Shown: positions 8,842-19,100 of the stretch, piece by piece | Position numbering within the stretch: the first letter of the stretch is position 1 | Layout: every line of letters starts with the position of its first letter | Assembly (NCBI RefSeq): GCF_905163445.1 | Contig: NC_053197.1 | Location: forward strand, 3,720,001 to 3,784,000 | DNA length: 64,000 bases | Source of the DNA: Pararge aegeria | Lineage: Eukaryota; Arthropoda; Insecta; Lepidoptera; Nymphalidae | Direction of reading: 5' to 3' | Notes under the pieces: model-generated | What the model saw: only the letters and a program-made list of their open reading frames with translations | Database searches by the model: none | What the model was told of the DNA's origin: nothing | Translations under genes and position numbers: made by a program

Positions 8842-9362
8842 GCGGTGATAGCCTACTGGGCGATAGGCTCAAAAGGAAGGCTTCGGCTTTCCATTCGGGG
8901 GGACCAAGTTCATTCCCAAGCATATATGCGTTTAAAATGCAATTAAATATAACTTGCTGTTACGGTGAAGAGAAACATCAAGGAGAAACCGGCATGTCTG
9001 AGAGTTCTCCATAGTTATCTCAAAGACGTGTAAAGTCTACCAATCCGTTTGGTGGACTATGTCCTACACCATTGAGAGAAGACCCGTGCCCCATAGTATA
9101 AGTAAATAAATATTAATTAAATAAATATACTACGACAATACACACATTCCCATCTAGCCCCAAAGTAAGCATAGATGCATAATTTTATGAATAATAAAGA
9201 TACATAAATACTTATAAAATACAGATAAACACCCAGACACTGAAAACATTGATGTTCATCACAGAATCATTTGCCAGTTGTGGGAATCGAACCCACGGCC
9301 CCTCAGAAAGCGGGGTCGCTGCCCACTGCGCCAATCGGCCGTTATGTCAGTAATGAGTTGAC
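8842..9362 (+). mobile_element. SINE-B split by SINE-A
   Basis: Head GCGGTGATAGCCTACTGGG, body with CATGTCTGAGAGTTCTCC, and 3' part GACCCGTGCCCCATAGTA. The SINE-A at 9100-9342 interrupts it. SINE-B then resumes as GTCAGTAATGAGTTGACAAT, matching the usual GCCGGTAATGGGTTGATATG end. Confidence 0.7.
9100..9342 (-). mobile_element. SINE-A, near full length
   Basis: On the minus strand: head ACGGCCGATTGGCGCAGTGG, B box GTGGGTTCGATTCCCACAAC, CACAGACACT-type body, and a 3' AAATATTTATTTA tail at the left. It lies inside SINE-B. Confidence 0.8.
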
Positions 9363-9850
9363 AATGATAGGGGCAACCCGATAATGTTTATTAATGCCAG
9401 AAAAAATATATCAATTTGTGTCAAAAAACTAAATCGTATAATAAAGGGCAGTTTTCTACCATTTAGGGTTGCGGCCAAAAAATACGCATTGAATTGCGCT
9501 ACTCCGACCTTTATGGGCATCTACTAAAAATTTTTTACATATTGTGCTAAGCCATACAATGTACATGCACTCGTTTCACTTTGAGGAAGCCAATCAAATC
9601 TAAAACTACGTAGCAGCCTGCACATATATAAAGTCAACAAAACTCATATATTTGAAATTAGGTCATCGCCGCAGAGGGCGACTGACCTGTTACCTGGATA
9701 CGTTGTGTTAGGGCTTATGATCTAACTTCATGCTTATGAAGTCTGGATGCACTCTTCTTCAAAATATGTACTAAACGTGAGCAGCTGAACTAAGACATAA
9801 AAAAATGTATTGTAAACGCCCTTGTTTGTCCGTACAAAATACATTATTAG
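9363..9850. other. Unique sequence
   Basis: Nothing recognised until the Jockey remnant begins. Confidence 0.45.
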
Positions 9851-9852
9851 TG

Positions 9853-10375
9853 TATGTGTGCCCTGATTGCAATACGGTCATATGGTATTCAGCTTTGGGG
9901 CTGCACCAAACGTACCAATATCAAAATCATACCACGATTCCAGAATAAAGTACTGAGGGAAATAACCAAGGTACCAGGAGTACATAAGAAATCAAGATCT
10001 CCGCAGGTAGGTCCATTGAGTTCGTGCATGAAATCATAAAAAAGTATGCCGAAGCTCACCAACAAAGACTTCTCGGACATGTTAATGAAGAGTCCTCAAA
10101 GCATCTCAATAATGCACATTTAGTGAGAAGGCTTAAAAGGAAAAAACCCTTTGAGCTAGTAAAGAGCAGTGACGTTTAGTGTAGTGTCGATCAGTGCAGT
10201 GAATAAAACTAGTGTTCGTGCTAAGAAATAAGCTCGCTTGAACAAATTGAACGCTAAATCATAGTTAGAGACTTAGTTAAGTCATTAGAATACATCTTAG
10301 TTGAAACTTTTTATAAGTAAATTTGCCTTGCAATGATCAGTACTAAGCGATAAGGCCGCCTTTTTTATTCTGCTT
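9853..10375 (+). pseudogene. Jockey-type LINE ORF2 C-terminus plus 3' UTR
   Basis: The first frame reads YGIQLWGC then a RFQNKVLREI segment, the classic Jockey-clade motif downstream of the reverse-transcriptase thumb. After a frameshift near 10015 another frame reads IEFVHEIIKKYAEAHQQRLL and ends RRLKRKKPFELV before TAG at 10177-10179. The 3' UTR follows, with GCGATAAGGCCGCC at about 10346-10359 and a T/C-rich tail. That motif ties the 3' UTR pieces at 12303, 24800, 27066, 39843, 41250 and 58452 to this clade. The fragment lacks endonuclease and catalytic domains and is dead. Confidence 0.8.
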
Positions 10376-10790
10376 CTGTCTTTGTTTTTTTCATTCTTCT
10401 TCTGTTATTTCAACTTGTAGTTTGCAGTTTTAGAGGAGAAATAAACCTATCAGCCTTATTTTAAAATTTTCTGCCAAGTGTCCCTATCAAAAGAGCTGAG
10501 TAGGCATGTCTCTACTCTTCTACTGCGAGTATTTGGTTTCAATATCGGCAGCATAAAAGATAAATTGTTCATATTATTCCAAATCAGTTTAAGAATGAGG
10601 CGTTCTTCTATCAGAGCAATCTCTTCCTATTTCTGCACGCCTGGTATAACGATTCGCAAAAACTTATAAAAATAGCATTTCTGCGTTCGTTCAAGGGGGG
10701 ACCCTTGCTAAAAATAAAAAAGCTGTAGCTAACAGGGGTTATTGTATCGGCAAGCAGAAGAGGGCTGCTTTCAGTAAGACTGAAGTAGAT
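10376..10790. other. Unique sequence
   Basis: No recognised gene. Short overlapping ORFs on both strands lack domains. Confidence 0.45.
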
Positions 10791-10794
10791 GGTA

Positions 10795-10935
10795 GTAGTA
10801 GCACAGAGCACGCTGCCCGTTCACCTTTCTATTTCCTTAATCGCCCCGTACGATGAGGTACAAGAAGGGGTGGTGACAACTGTATTCAGATCTGCCGTCA
10901 CCACATAGCACTTTAGAAACTCGAGAGGAACCTTC
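10795..10935 (-). repeat. Repeat F fragment
   Basis: It contains AGCACAGAGCACGCTGCCCG and GACAACTGTATTCAGATCTG CCGTCACCAC, shared with 40260-40345 and 52410-52545 in the same orientation and with 50480-50640 in reverse. Probably part of a non-LTR element 3' region; clade not determined. Confidence 0.5.
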
Positions 10936-10982
10936 CATTGGAAATGTACTGAACAGTATAGAGAGTCATTTGTGAACATAAT

Positions 10983-11062
10983 GAACATTATGGACTCTTG
11001 CTCTCCATAATGTTCACTAAAGCGTGTGACGTCCACCAATCCGCACTGGGCCAGCGTGGTGG
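10983..11062 (+). mobile_element. SINE-B fragment with inverted duplication at its 5' edge
   Basis: SINE-B body TCCATAATGTTC...GGGCCAGCGTGGTGG runs from 11003 to 11062. Immediately upstream, GAACATTATGGA (10983-10994) is the exact complement of TCCATAATGTTC (11004-11015), separated by 9 nt. Confidence 0.65.
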
Positions 11063-11305
11063 AAACGCGACTGTTTACTCAGCCGAGCAAAACAATTTTC
11101 TGTATGATGCGTATCATTGCAGCAGTAAAAAAGAATAAGTTCTTTAATAATTCACAAAAAGATTTTTTTTTATTGTCTTTGCTGATGCTGATACAAATGT
11201 TTTCCTTCGTGCTTGCAACAAGTGATATTTCATTCCTTGACGCATTTAACTCCGAAAAATTAGCAGTGTTACCACGCAGTAGGTACAATTTATCTATCAA
11301 CAAAA

Positions 11306-11525
11306 ATATTATAAATGCGAAAGGCCGTCTGTTTGTTTTGTTAATCCTTCTTTCACGCGCTTATTAAGCAGCTGGATTTTTGGCATAGAGTTAGTTGAAG
11401 GACGTAGAGTCGCTACTAGAAACAGTAGCCATGCGGCTACTTTTAATCCCTAGAAAAAAATCGGTTCCTACGGGATTTAAACAACACCGTCATTAGGGCG
11501 GACTAAAAACGGGGGCAACAGCTAG
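11306..11525 (+). mobile_element. Non-autonomous Helitron
   Basis: The 5' region reads AATATTATAAATGCGAAAGG with a GTCTGTTTGTTTTG block. The 3' end is GGGGGCAACAGCTAG|T. It shares both ends with the 18409 copy (5') and the 3709 type (3'). Confidence 0.65.
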
Positions 11526-11529
11526 TAGT

Positions 11530-12300
11530 AACATAATGTACAGTTAACGAATGTATCCCAAAGGTTTGTACATATCCTAAAAACGGACTCGTTTGCAGCT
11601 ATCTAATAAGTTAAATACTTAATTCATTACTCACACAAACACTTGATTATAATGCTTACGCGTACGATCTTAAGGTTGAAAACCATATAATCGTAACAAG
11701 TGCAATCAACAGTAAAGTTTTGTGGAAAATGTCCTATGGGAACAAACTGACACGAAGGGTCACACACGGTGGTTAAGTATTGAAACATATAACACAGTAC
11801 ATTAAAATTGTATGTATCTCGCATTTATCTTTTAATCTACACGCATTTTAAATTTTCCCATGGTTTTTCATTTTATTTCTTGCTTTTATTTAATGTTATC
11901 CCTTAATTACGACATATTTATCATCTCAAAAAATAGTTAGGTTTATGCCTTGACTAGTACATAATTTATTATTTAATGTCTATGGTCTTTATCTGTGACT
12001 TTAAATTAGGCAATTCTCAATTCAAAATCTTTATCTATTAAAGGTCACAGATAAAGTAGTAAGGAAGCTAACCATACTGTCTTCTCTCAAATTTCGCTTT
12101 AATAGTCTCTCGCAACTCCTCAAATTCATTTATTGTAATATATAGGTCAAGTTGGATATCATTACACGTATGAAGTCCCAATGTATATTGCTTCTTTGGG
12201 CGTGCAACAAATACAAACTCTTATATTTTAAAGACTAAAGTTAATTTTGATAATATTCTCAGATGCGAGAGCTCCAAAGCTAGCCCTTGATTGACCTGAA
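11530..12300. other. AT-rich unique sequence
   Basis: No gene recognised. An inverted repeat CTTTATCTGTGAC (11987-11999) pairs with 12044-12056 across a 44-nt spacer. Confidence 0.5.
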
Positions 12301-12302
12301 TT

Positions 12303-12440
12303 AGAATAGAATAAAAAAACTTTATTGCAACACAAAACAATAGGAAAAATACAAAGAAAACAGTAATAGTACTTAATGCTAGGGTGCAAAGGCGGCCTTA
12401 TCACTAAAAGTAATCTTTTAAAGGCAACCTGAGCGTACGA
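12303..12440 (-). mobile_element. Jockey-type LINE 3' UTR fragment
   Basis: On the plus strand it starts with a TAGAATAGAATA tail and CTTTATTGCAACAC, then GTGCAAAGGCGGCCTTATC. Its tail and body match 27066-27232 and 41250-41408 in reverse orientation. Confidence 0.65.
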
Positions 12441-12562
12441 AGCCGATAAAAAAGTGGAAAGTGGATGGTGAAAAAAAATAAACTTACATGAACATACATT
12501 TACTACATTTACATATTAACTACACAAATACTGACATAAATTTATATATACTATAATAGATA

Positions 12563-12692
12563 GGACACCAGGCGAGTCGCTGGGAGCCGCTGGAGGCAAG
12601 CGGCCCAGGACCGTGTATTGTGGAACTCCCTACAAAAGACCTATGTCCAGCAGTGGACGTCGATTGGTTGACATGATGATGATGATGATGAT
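12563..12692 (+). pseudogene. RTE LINE, extreme 3' end, 11-bp TSD
   Basis: TATAATAGATA at 12552-12562 and 12693-12703 is the TSD. The frame from about 12582 reads AGSRWRQAAQDRVLWNSLQ and ends KTYVQQWTSIG before TGA, then a (TGA)n tail. It is a dead-on-arrival insertion of only 130 bp, but the retained codons are open. Confidence 0.85.
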
Positions 12693-12810
12693 TATAATAG
12701 ATATATATGAATTTGCTACTGATTCTAAACCCTTGTGCCATTCAATACCGCTTGAAATGCATGAATAAATGAAAGTTTCAATATTTGGACTTAGTGTGTT
12801 TTAACACGGG

Positions 12811-13345
12811 AGCAGTCGTAGCTCATTGGTTAGGACTTCGACTTCACTCTCGGGGGGGCGAGTTCGTATCCCAGCACGCACCTCTAACTTTTGTAAGTTA
12901 TGTGCGTTTTAAGCGACAGCCAGTTGGCGCAATGGGCAGCGAGCCTGCTTTCTGCGTCCAAGGCCGTGGGTTCGATTCCCACAACTGGAGATGTTTCTGT
13001 AATGTGTATATCAGTGTCTGGGTGTTTTTCTGTATATTATACGTATTAAATTCATAAAAATATTCATCAGATATCTATCTTAGTACCCATGACACAAGCT
13101 ACGCTTACTTTATAATTTTTTTGCTTTTTTTTTTAGTTTTTTGTGTATTGCCGTTTTAGTATATTTATTTATTATTTAAGAAAAAAAAAAGCTAATAAAA
13201 TATCACTTGCTTCAACGTTGAAGGAAACCTGCATGTCTGAGAGTTCTCCATAATGTTCTCAAAGGTGTGTGGAGTCCACCAGTCCGCACTGGGCCAGCGT
13301 GGTTGACTACGGCCTTTACCCCATCACATTGATAGAGGAGTGTTA
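12811..13345 (+). mobile_element. SINE-B split by SINE-A
   Basis: The head (TCGTAGCTCATTGGTTAGGA, B box GAGTTCGTATCCC) runs to TGTGCGTTTTAAGCGA near 12915. SINE-B resumes at about 13190 with AATATCACTTGCTTCAACG and runs to GACTACGGCC. Its expected CCCGTGCCC...TGATGATG end is replaced by the inverted repeat at 13333-13387. Confidence 0.85.
12915..13181 (+). mobile_element. SINE-A inside SINE-B
   Basis: Head CAGTTGGCGCAATGGGCAG, B box GTGGGTTCGATTCCCACAAC, body CAGTGTCTGGGTGTTTTTCT and CACAAGCTACGCTTAC, tail ATATTTATTTATTATT. It is followed by an A run before SINE-B resumes. Confidence 0.8.
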
Positions 13346-13387
13346 AAACACATCATCATCGTGATGATGTGTTTTAACACTCCTCTA
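13333..13387. repeat. Perfect inverted repeat, 26-bp arms, 3-nt loop
   Basis: Arms at 13333-13358 and 13362-13387 are exact complements around TCG. The left arm starts in SINE-B sequence (TAGAGGAG) and contains the CATCATCA simple repeat. Confidence 0.92.
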
Positions 13388-13990
13388 ACAATACATTAAA
13401 CAAATATTAATTTAGATGGAATCGGCACCAATAAGGGCACTTATAAATTTATAGTCCATGAGCAGTTTTATTACTATACAGAATCAGAATCTTATCAAGT
13501 CAACCATGGAAGAGTCTTGGCAGACAACTTCCGGTACATCATTGGAAACTGTTGGCTGATTTGAGATCCCCGCCCATTTTCATTTCCGCTATTTCACCTC
13601 TGCTGCTTTTCAATTTTCGGTAAAGTATTTCCATAAATCGTTCTGAAATTCCTTTACATTTCATCACAATCTTTGCAGAGTTCGATTAAAGTAGGGACAT
13701 GAAAAGAAAGCTTTAAAAATTATGTGTAAGTAAGTATTGTTTCTTAGAATAGTGAAGTATTAAATAATGAATTTTTGATTATCAAGGATCAGAGGATAAG
13801 CGATATTCACCTTTTGAATTTCGAGTAAGTCGTAATAAATGGAAGAGAATACATATTCTCTAGTTACATAAAAACAGAACTGGCAATTCAAAGATAAATA
13901 AAAACGAAATTAATGCATTTTTAGTATCTATCTTTATCTGAAGAAAAGTAAAGGAGAACACTACTGAATGAAATCTTGCGTATTAAGATC
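13388..13990. other. Unique sequence
   Basis: No gene or repeat recognised. Confidence 0.45.
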
Positions 13991-13993
13991 GAA

Positions 13994-14297
13994 GTGGTGA
14001 TAGCCCAGTGGTAAGAACTTCGACTTCACTTTCGAAATCCTAGTTTGAATCCCAGCACGCACCTCTAAATTTTATTTATGCGCGTTGTAGGCAATTAAAA
14101 TATAACTTGCTTCAAAGGTGAAGAAAAACATCATGAGAAAACCTAACCTGTCTAAGAGTTCTCCATAATGTTCTCTAAGGTATGTGGAGTCTATCTGCAT
14201 TCGGCCAACGGCTGACAACGGTCTGAACCCTCATTGTAGGAGGAGACCCGTGCCCTGTAGTGGGCCTTTAATGGTTGGATATGATGATAATGATGTT
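13994..14297 (+). mobile_element. SINE-B, full length
   Basis: Head GTGGTGATAGCCCAGTGGTA with A-box and B-box (GTTTGAATCCCAGCACGC), body TCTCCATAATGTTCTCTAAG, end CCCGTGCCCTGTAGTGGGCC and a tail of interrupted GATGATAATGATG. It shows the complete SINE-B layout without insertions. Confidence 0.85.
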
Positions 14298-14384
14298 GAT
14301 GCAATTTTATTTTTAACAATTGCGTAACTATGCCACACTAATCCCTGTACAATTACCAAAATCCCTTTTAACATAAAAAATCCA

Positions 14385-14505
14385 ATTGAAATTGAAATTT
14401 TATTTTTTCAAGTAGGCTTAGTCTTTCGAGACGTAAAGTCATTTTGTTTGTAGCTACTCTACCAACGATTCGGAATACAGATTCTATAATAGAAATAGAT
14501 ACCGC
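14385..14505 (-). mobile_element. LINE 3' tail fragment
   Basis: TTGAAATTGAAATTTTATTT (tail), TCAAGTAGGCTTAGTC and CTACTCTACCAACGATTCGG form a 3' end I recall from lepidopteran LINEs. No ORF. Confidence 0.5.
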
Positions 14506-15395
14506 CTGTCCGTAGAATAAAACATTCTAGAAATCTATAAAACTGTCATAAACAATTTTATTCGTAACGAGTTTGTAACATAAAAAAGTTAAGTAAAACA
14601 TGGACAGCTTGTTGATTTAACGAGCACTGAAAAAAGATTGAAAACCAAGAGAAAATCACTTAGATAAAATTTGAATAAAAAAGTTCCTTTAAGAAAAAAG
14701 ATTTTCGACATCATTTCATTATTAGTATCTAAGCAAAATAAAACCCATATTCAATGAAAGAAGGAAGCTTAATTTTATTCAGGACTGTGCTGGGTTTCTA
14801 ACCTTTGGTAAAGCTGACAAATACTAGGAAGATAATTGTGCGTAATTACGTAAAAAATTCAAAAAAAATTAGCTGGTATAGAAAAGGTCATAAAAAGTAA
14901 AACGTGGTGTGATGTATAATCAATGAAAAATAAGTTAATTAAACGAAAGCGACGTTGCATGTTTGCGCATCACAGTTGCCGGGCATGCAACGTCGCAAAG
15001 CGAAAACGTAACGAGGTCATTCATCAGTAGATTTTACTCCTCACATTTTTCTCATACCGGGCGCCTTATATATGAAAATCGATTCTTAAAGAGTGAACTC
15101 CAAAAAAAACTTGTCATCCAAAAAATAATAACGGAAACCTAATAGATACAATAAAGTTGCGATGAATAAACAAATCCATAACTATATAATAGTAACAAAA
15201 CAGAACGTTGCTTTATTCCGAGCAGTTACGAACATTGTTGTGCAAGCCACTATACTGTGCAGTGAGGTAAACAAGTTAAGTAACAAGGTAACATGATACC
15301 CGTAGCTCTAAATTATTTAATATTCGTAACTCTGTTCTCTACTACAGCTTACTAGGTATTATATTTACTAGGTAATGTTATTGAGACAAGAAGTA
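14506..15395. other. Unique AT-rich sequence
   Basis: It contains an exact inverted repeat GCGACGTTGCATG (14949-14961 with 14984-14996, 22-nt loop). No gene recognised. Confidence 0.5.
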
Positions 15396-15658
15396 GGATA
15401 GCCAAGTTAGAGTCTAATTGGAGGTGGGGGGGACAGTTCAAATTTCCAGCATGCACCTCTTAACATTTCTAAGTTATGTGCGTTTTTAGAAATTAAAATA
15501 AATATTGCTTGCTTTAACGGTGAAGGATAGTTCTTCGTGATGTTGGAAGGCGCGTGAAGTCCACCAATCCGCATTTGGGCAGCGTGGTGGATTACGCCTT
15601 AAGCCCTTCTCATTCTGACCTGTTGTGGGCTGCTAATTGGTTGTTTATGATGATGATG
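15396..15658 (+). mobile_element. SINE-B, diverged
   Basis: Degenerate head (GATAGCCAAGTTAGAG), CAGTTCAAATTTCCAGCATG, CACCAATCCGCATTTGGGC and an ATGATGATGATA tail. Part of the body around TTCTCCATAATG is lost. Confidence 0.75.
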
Positions 15659-15696
15659 ATATTTTTAAAATTTTAATATAAAGTTATATATACATA

Positions 15697-15855
15697 CTAG
15701 CAGACCCAGCGCCATCTGTTGGGCTGTCTGGATTTGTGAATTAAAACCATCCAGGGTGCTACCCAAACGCATACCGAAAAATTCATACAAATCGGTCCAG
15801 CCGTTTAGGTAGAGTTCAGTGACATATACACGCACACGAGATATATATATATATG
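15697..15855 (-). mobile_element. Short non-autonomous Helitron
   Basis: On the minus strand it ends ATGGCGCTGGGTCTGCTAG with a subterminal hairpin (AGCCCAACAGATGGCGCTGGG). The 5' side is CGTGTGCGTGTATATGTCAC after an (AT)n run. The copy at 37819-37963 has the same structure and orientation. Confidence 0.65.
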
Positions 15856-15859
15856 ATAT

Positions 15860-16240
15860 ATTTTATATAAAAAAATAGCAGCTGGGTTCAAATAGCAAAG
15901 CACAAGGAAAGTTAGACATCGTTGGAGGAGGCCTTTACCCAATCTGGGGTTCTTGTAATAAGCTAACATTTGTAACAATAAATTTAAGTGCACGAAAACT
16001 AAAATACTAACATTAAACTAGCTTACTTATGTATATGTAAATTACAAGAAATAAAAGGCTTTTTTATTTTTATTATTATTTTATTTATACTTCTTAACAA
16101 CCGTAATGCTTATTTTAAAAAAGATTAATAATCATCGGCAAAAAGTGCTTCGGATGTATGACTTTTTTAACGATTCTTTTTTAGAGGCCTTAATCACCTT
16201 TAGCTTTGGTAAATTTTATTCAGCTCGCTAATATTACGTA
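15860..16240. other. Unique sequence
   Basis: No recognised gene; the 15805-15993 reverse ORF overlaps the Helitron and has no domain. Confidence 0.45.
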
Positions 16241-16244
16241 TGTT

Positions 16245-16375
16245 CGAAAAATGTTGTCCGGGGTCGTTTTGAGGATTTAATTCCATGAGCCGACCTTCGC
16301 AGGCTTCACTCGGCAAAATCCTTCCGCCCTGCCCGCGGTCCGTTAATTTGATCCAACATACGACCTTTTGTATTT
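16245..16375. repeat. Repeat G copy 3, diverged
   Basis: GAGGATTTAATTCCATGAGC, TTCGCAGGCTTCACTCGGC and GGTCCGTTAATTTGATCC follow the same order as copies 1 and 2. Confidence 0.45.
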
Positions 16376-17210
16376 AATCTTGTACATTCATAATTAAAAT
16401 GGGTATCTAATTGGACTGTTTAGAAAGTAAGGGGGTGCAAAAATTTTATAACTGGTGTAATATTTTTGACTGTGTAGGCGCGGTGTAATATTTTAAACTG
16501 TGTAAATGGATGTTTTTTGAACCGGCTGGTTATAGATTTCAAGTGTTCACATTTAATAAAAAAATTGTAAGTACTCACCCTGAGTATTTTAATTTTTTAA
16601 GACTTTAAAGATATTTTTTCTTAATAATATTTAATAGTATTGAGGGCTACTACGATAAAGCTTCATTTTGTTTTAAATTTGACACTGCTGCGGTACAAAT
16701 GTATTAGTGTCTATTTCTGATATGCCTGTGCGAAAGATATGAAGGCAATGTGAATTTAAATTAGGTAATTTAAATTTCAAATTTTATTTCGACTTTGTTC
16801 TCGTTTTTGTTTCTATTTAATTTATTTTTTTATATTTTAAAAGTATTTATTTTTATTTTTCTCTCATTTTATATATTCTCTATCTATTCCTATAGGTGAA
16901 ACCTGAAATAAATGAATTTTAGTTTTTAATTTAATTTAAAGCTTAGAAGAAATTAAAGCCTTTTTTAAACGGACGCCGGGATGAAATGAAATAAACTTTG
17001 AACAATAGATAGAAAAAGTATTTTATAATAATACGAGTCTATCAATCCCGTAATCTAATAATAAAGTAATATAGTAAACCTAAAAAAAAAAAAAAATGGT
17101 TTAATATTTAGAGATTCGGTTTAAGGGCCAAAGATTTCAATGATATACTTGCTTTCAAATAAAGCGAATCATATAATATTGATCGAACTTCAGTTATCGC
17201 TTTGCCCAGA
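16376..17210. other. Very AT-rich unique sequence
   Basis: No gene recognised. Confidence 0.5.
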
Positions 17211-17214
17211 CGTT

Positions 17215-17496
17215 ATCATCCAATCATCCCATTACCGGCACACTCCTCCCACAATGGGAAGGGGTTAAGGCCGTAGTCCACCAAACTGGCCAAGTGCGGA
17301 TTGGTGGACTCCGCGTACCTTTGAGACCATTATGTAGAACTTTCAGGCATGCAGGTTTCCTCACGATGTTTTCCTTCACCGTTGAAGCAACTGATATTTT
17401 AATTACTAAAAACGCACATAACTTACGAAGGTTGGAGTTGCGAACTTGGCGGCCACGAAATTGAAGTCGAACTTCTACCCACTGGGCTATCACCGT
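17215..17496 (-). mobile_element. SINE-B, near full length
   Basis: On the minus strand it runs from GGTGATAGCCCAGTGGGTAG through a body that includes CATCGTGAGGAAACCTGCAT to CCCATTGTGGGAGGAG. The B-box region is altered (AGTTCGCAACTCC). The ORF across it is incidental. Confidence 0.85.
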
Positions 17497-17546
17497 TAAT
17501 CGCTTTCAGTGCTAGTCCACAGAGCCCGGTGCGAATTGCTTGAATT

Positions 17547-17592
17547 TACACGCCTTTGAGAACATTATGGAGCATGTAGGTTTCGTTAGGTA
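17547..17592 (-). mobile_element. SINE-B scrap
   Basis: CGCCTTTGAGAACATTATGG followed by GCATGTAGGTTTC corresponds to the reversed centre of SINE-B, about 50 bp from the previous copy. Confidence 0.5.
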
Positions 17593-17599
17593 ATCGTTT

Positions 17600-18050
17600 A
17601 TTGCTTAAAACAGGGCTTTTCAACTTGGGCGCCGTAGAAAGTAAAGAGTTGCGCCGCGAGGCGCTCCTTCTGCAGTTAAAAAAAAGAAGAAACATATTTT
17701 TGATAGTCTTTGTGCAGAGGTGTAACTTGTACGCACACTTTCGAAAATCGTGTGGAGATCATATAACTCATTGTTGGGGTAGTTTTATTTTTTCTTAATT
17801 ATTTTTTTGAAATTTATTATTTATCATAGTATAATTACCTACTTCATAATGAGAATGTTTTATTTTTTGCGCCTATCTGCCTAACTGACCAGTACTTATA
17901 TATTTTAACTAGCTAGGTTAGAGCGCGGGTGCCTTGACAAATTAAGAGGGGGTATAAAGCGAACTCGCTACTTTTAGATTTGATTTTTACATCCATCAAG
18001 TTGGATTTACCCAAAAAAAACATATGAAAACTAAATCATATTTCGCGCCG
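17600..18050. other. Unique sequence
   Basis: No gene or repeat recognised. Confidence 0.45.
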
Positions 18051-18054
18051 CTGG

Positions 18055-18170
18055 CTTAAAACGTACATAACTCCGAAAAATTAAAGGTACGTTCCGGGGA
18101 TCGAACTCGGTCCCTCAAAAAGGGTGGCTAAAGCCCAATCTACTAGGCTATAGCAGCTGCCGAGTTGAGT
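18055..18170 (-). mobile_element. SINE-B head fragment
   Basis: On the plus strand: ACGTACATAACTCCGAAAA, then B-box complement GGGATCGAACTCGG and A-box complement CTACTAGGCTATAGC. Only the head half is present. Confidence 0.65.
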
Positions 18171-18408
18171 ATTATTATTACGTCCAAAATCATGTTTATA
18201 TTTGCATAGTAAGTTAAATACGAAAGGATTTTGACAACAATTTTGCTACCGTATTTAACAAGCTATTGACAGAAATTAAGGTTAAACTACCGCAAAGCCG
18301 TTAACCGTCAAAATTTGAGTAACTGGATGTAATTAATCAATAACATCGTTAAGGCTCGCCTGGTACCAATTATATTGCTTCGCACTTCACTGCGCGCCAG
18401 TAAACCTT

Positions 18409-18612
18409 ACTAATAATATAAATGCGAAAGTTGGTCTGTCTGTTTATTTGTTTGTCAGATTGTGTATGTATGTTTGTCATTGTTTTCTTGTTTCCGGCTC
18501 GACTACAGTACTGGTCTGTGCGGCACATATATCGTAGAATCCTGGAGACTTACTTAGAAACGTTATAATCCCGGAATCCCGGTTCACTACGTTAACACTA
18601 ACGCGGGATTAA
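18409..18612 (+). mobile_element. Helitron 5' part
   Basis: TACTAATAATATAAATGCGA, AAGTTGGTCTGTCTG and GTTTCCGGCTCGACTACAG form the 5' region of the Helitron family that also starts at 11306. No CTAG terminus was found. Confidence 0.5.
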
Positions 18613-18948
18613 AAAAAAACTGCCTATGTTACACTATTCACGACTCCAGGTCAGGTCTCATAGGCACCTTTCAGGTATAGAACTATAAAAGCAAGAACCA
18701 TAGAGAGAAAAACGTAGCTAATACCTACGTCGTGCCTACAAGAATTAATGTATGCTACAAACGGCTACGCAGCTACAAGTCCTACGTCGGTTACAAAAAA
18801 GCCTATTCGTTAAAAGTAGTTTTGTGTCCTAATAGAAGTAAGAAATCTTTCGTTTGATTTTTTGGTTATATTAGCTTGCCATCTATATGAGCTCGTGCCT
18901 TAGGTATTCTGACGGTTTCATACTTATCGGGTATTTATAGACATATAC
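18613..18948. other. Unique sequence
   Basis: No gene recognised. Confidence 0.45.
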
Positions 18949-18949
18949 A

Positions 18950-19100
18950 AATATAGTCAAAGTCAAAGTCAAAGTCAAAAATATCTTTATTCAAGTAGTC
19001 CCATAGATGGCACTTTTGATGCGTACATAAGAATTACACGGCAGTAAGATGATGGCGATAACCAGATTCGTAAACTTAAAACTAAATAATAATATTTTAG
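18950..19100 (-). mobile_element. LINE-T 3' fragment
   Basis: The plus strand begins with a four-times repeated CAAAGT tail, then TCTTTATTCAAGTAGTCCC, GGCACTTTTGATGCGTACAT and GATGGCGATAACCAGATTCG. Truncated inside the internal block. Confidence 0.7.
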
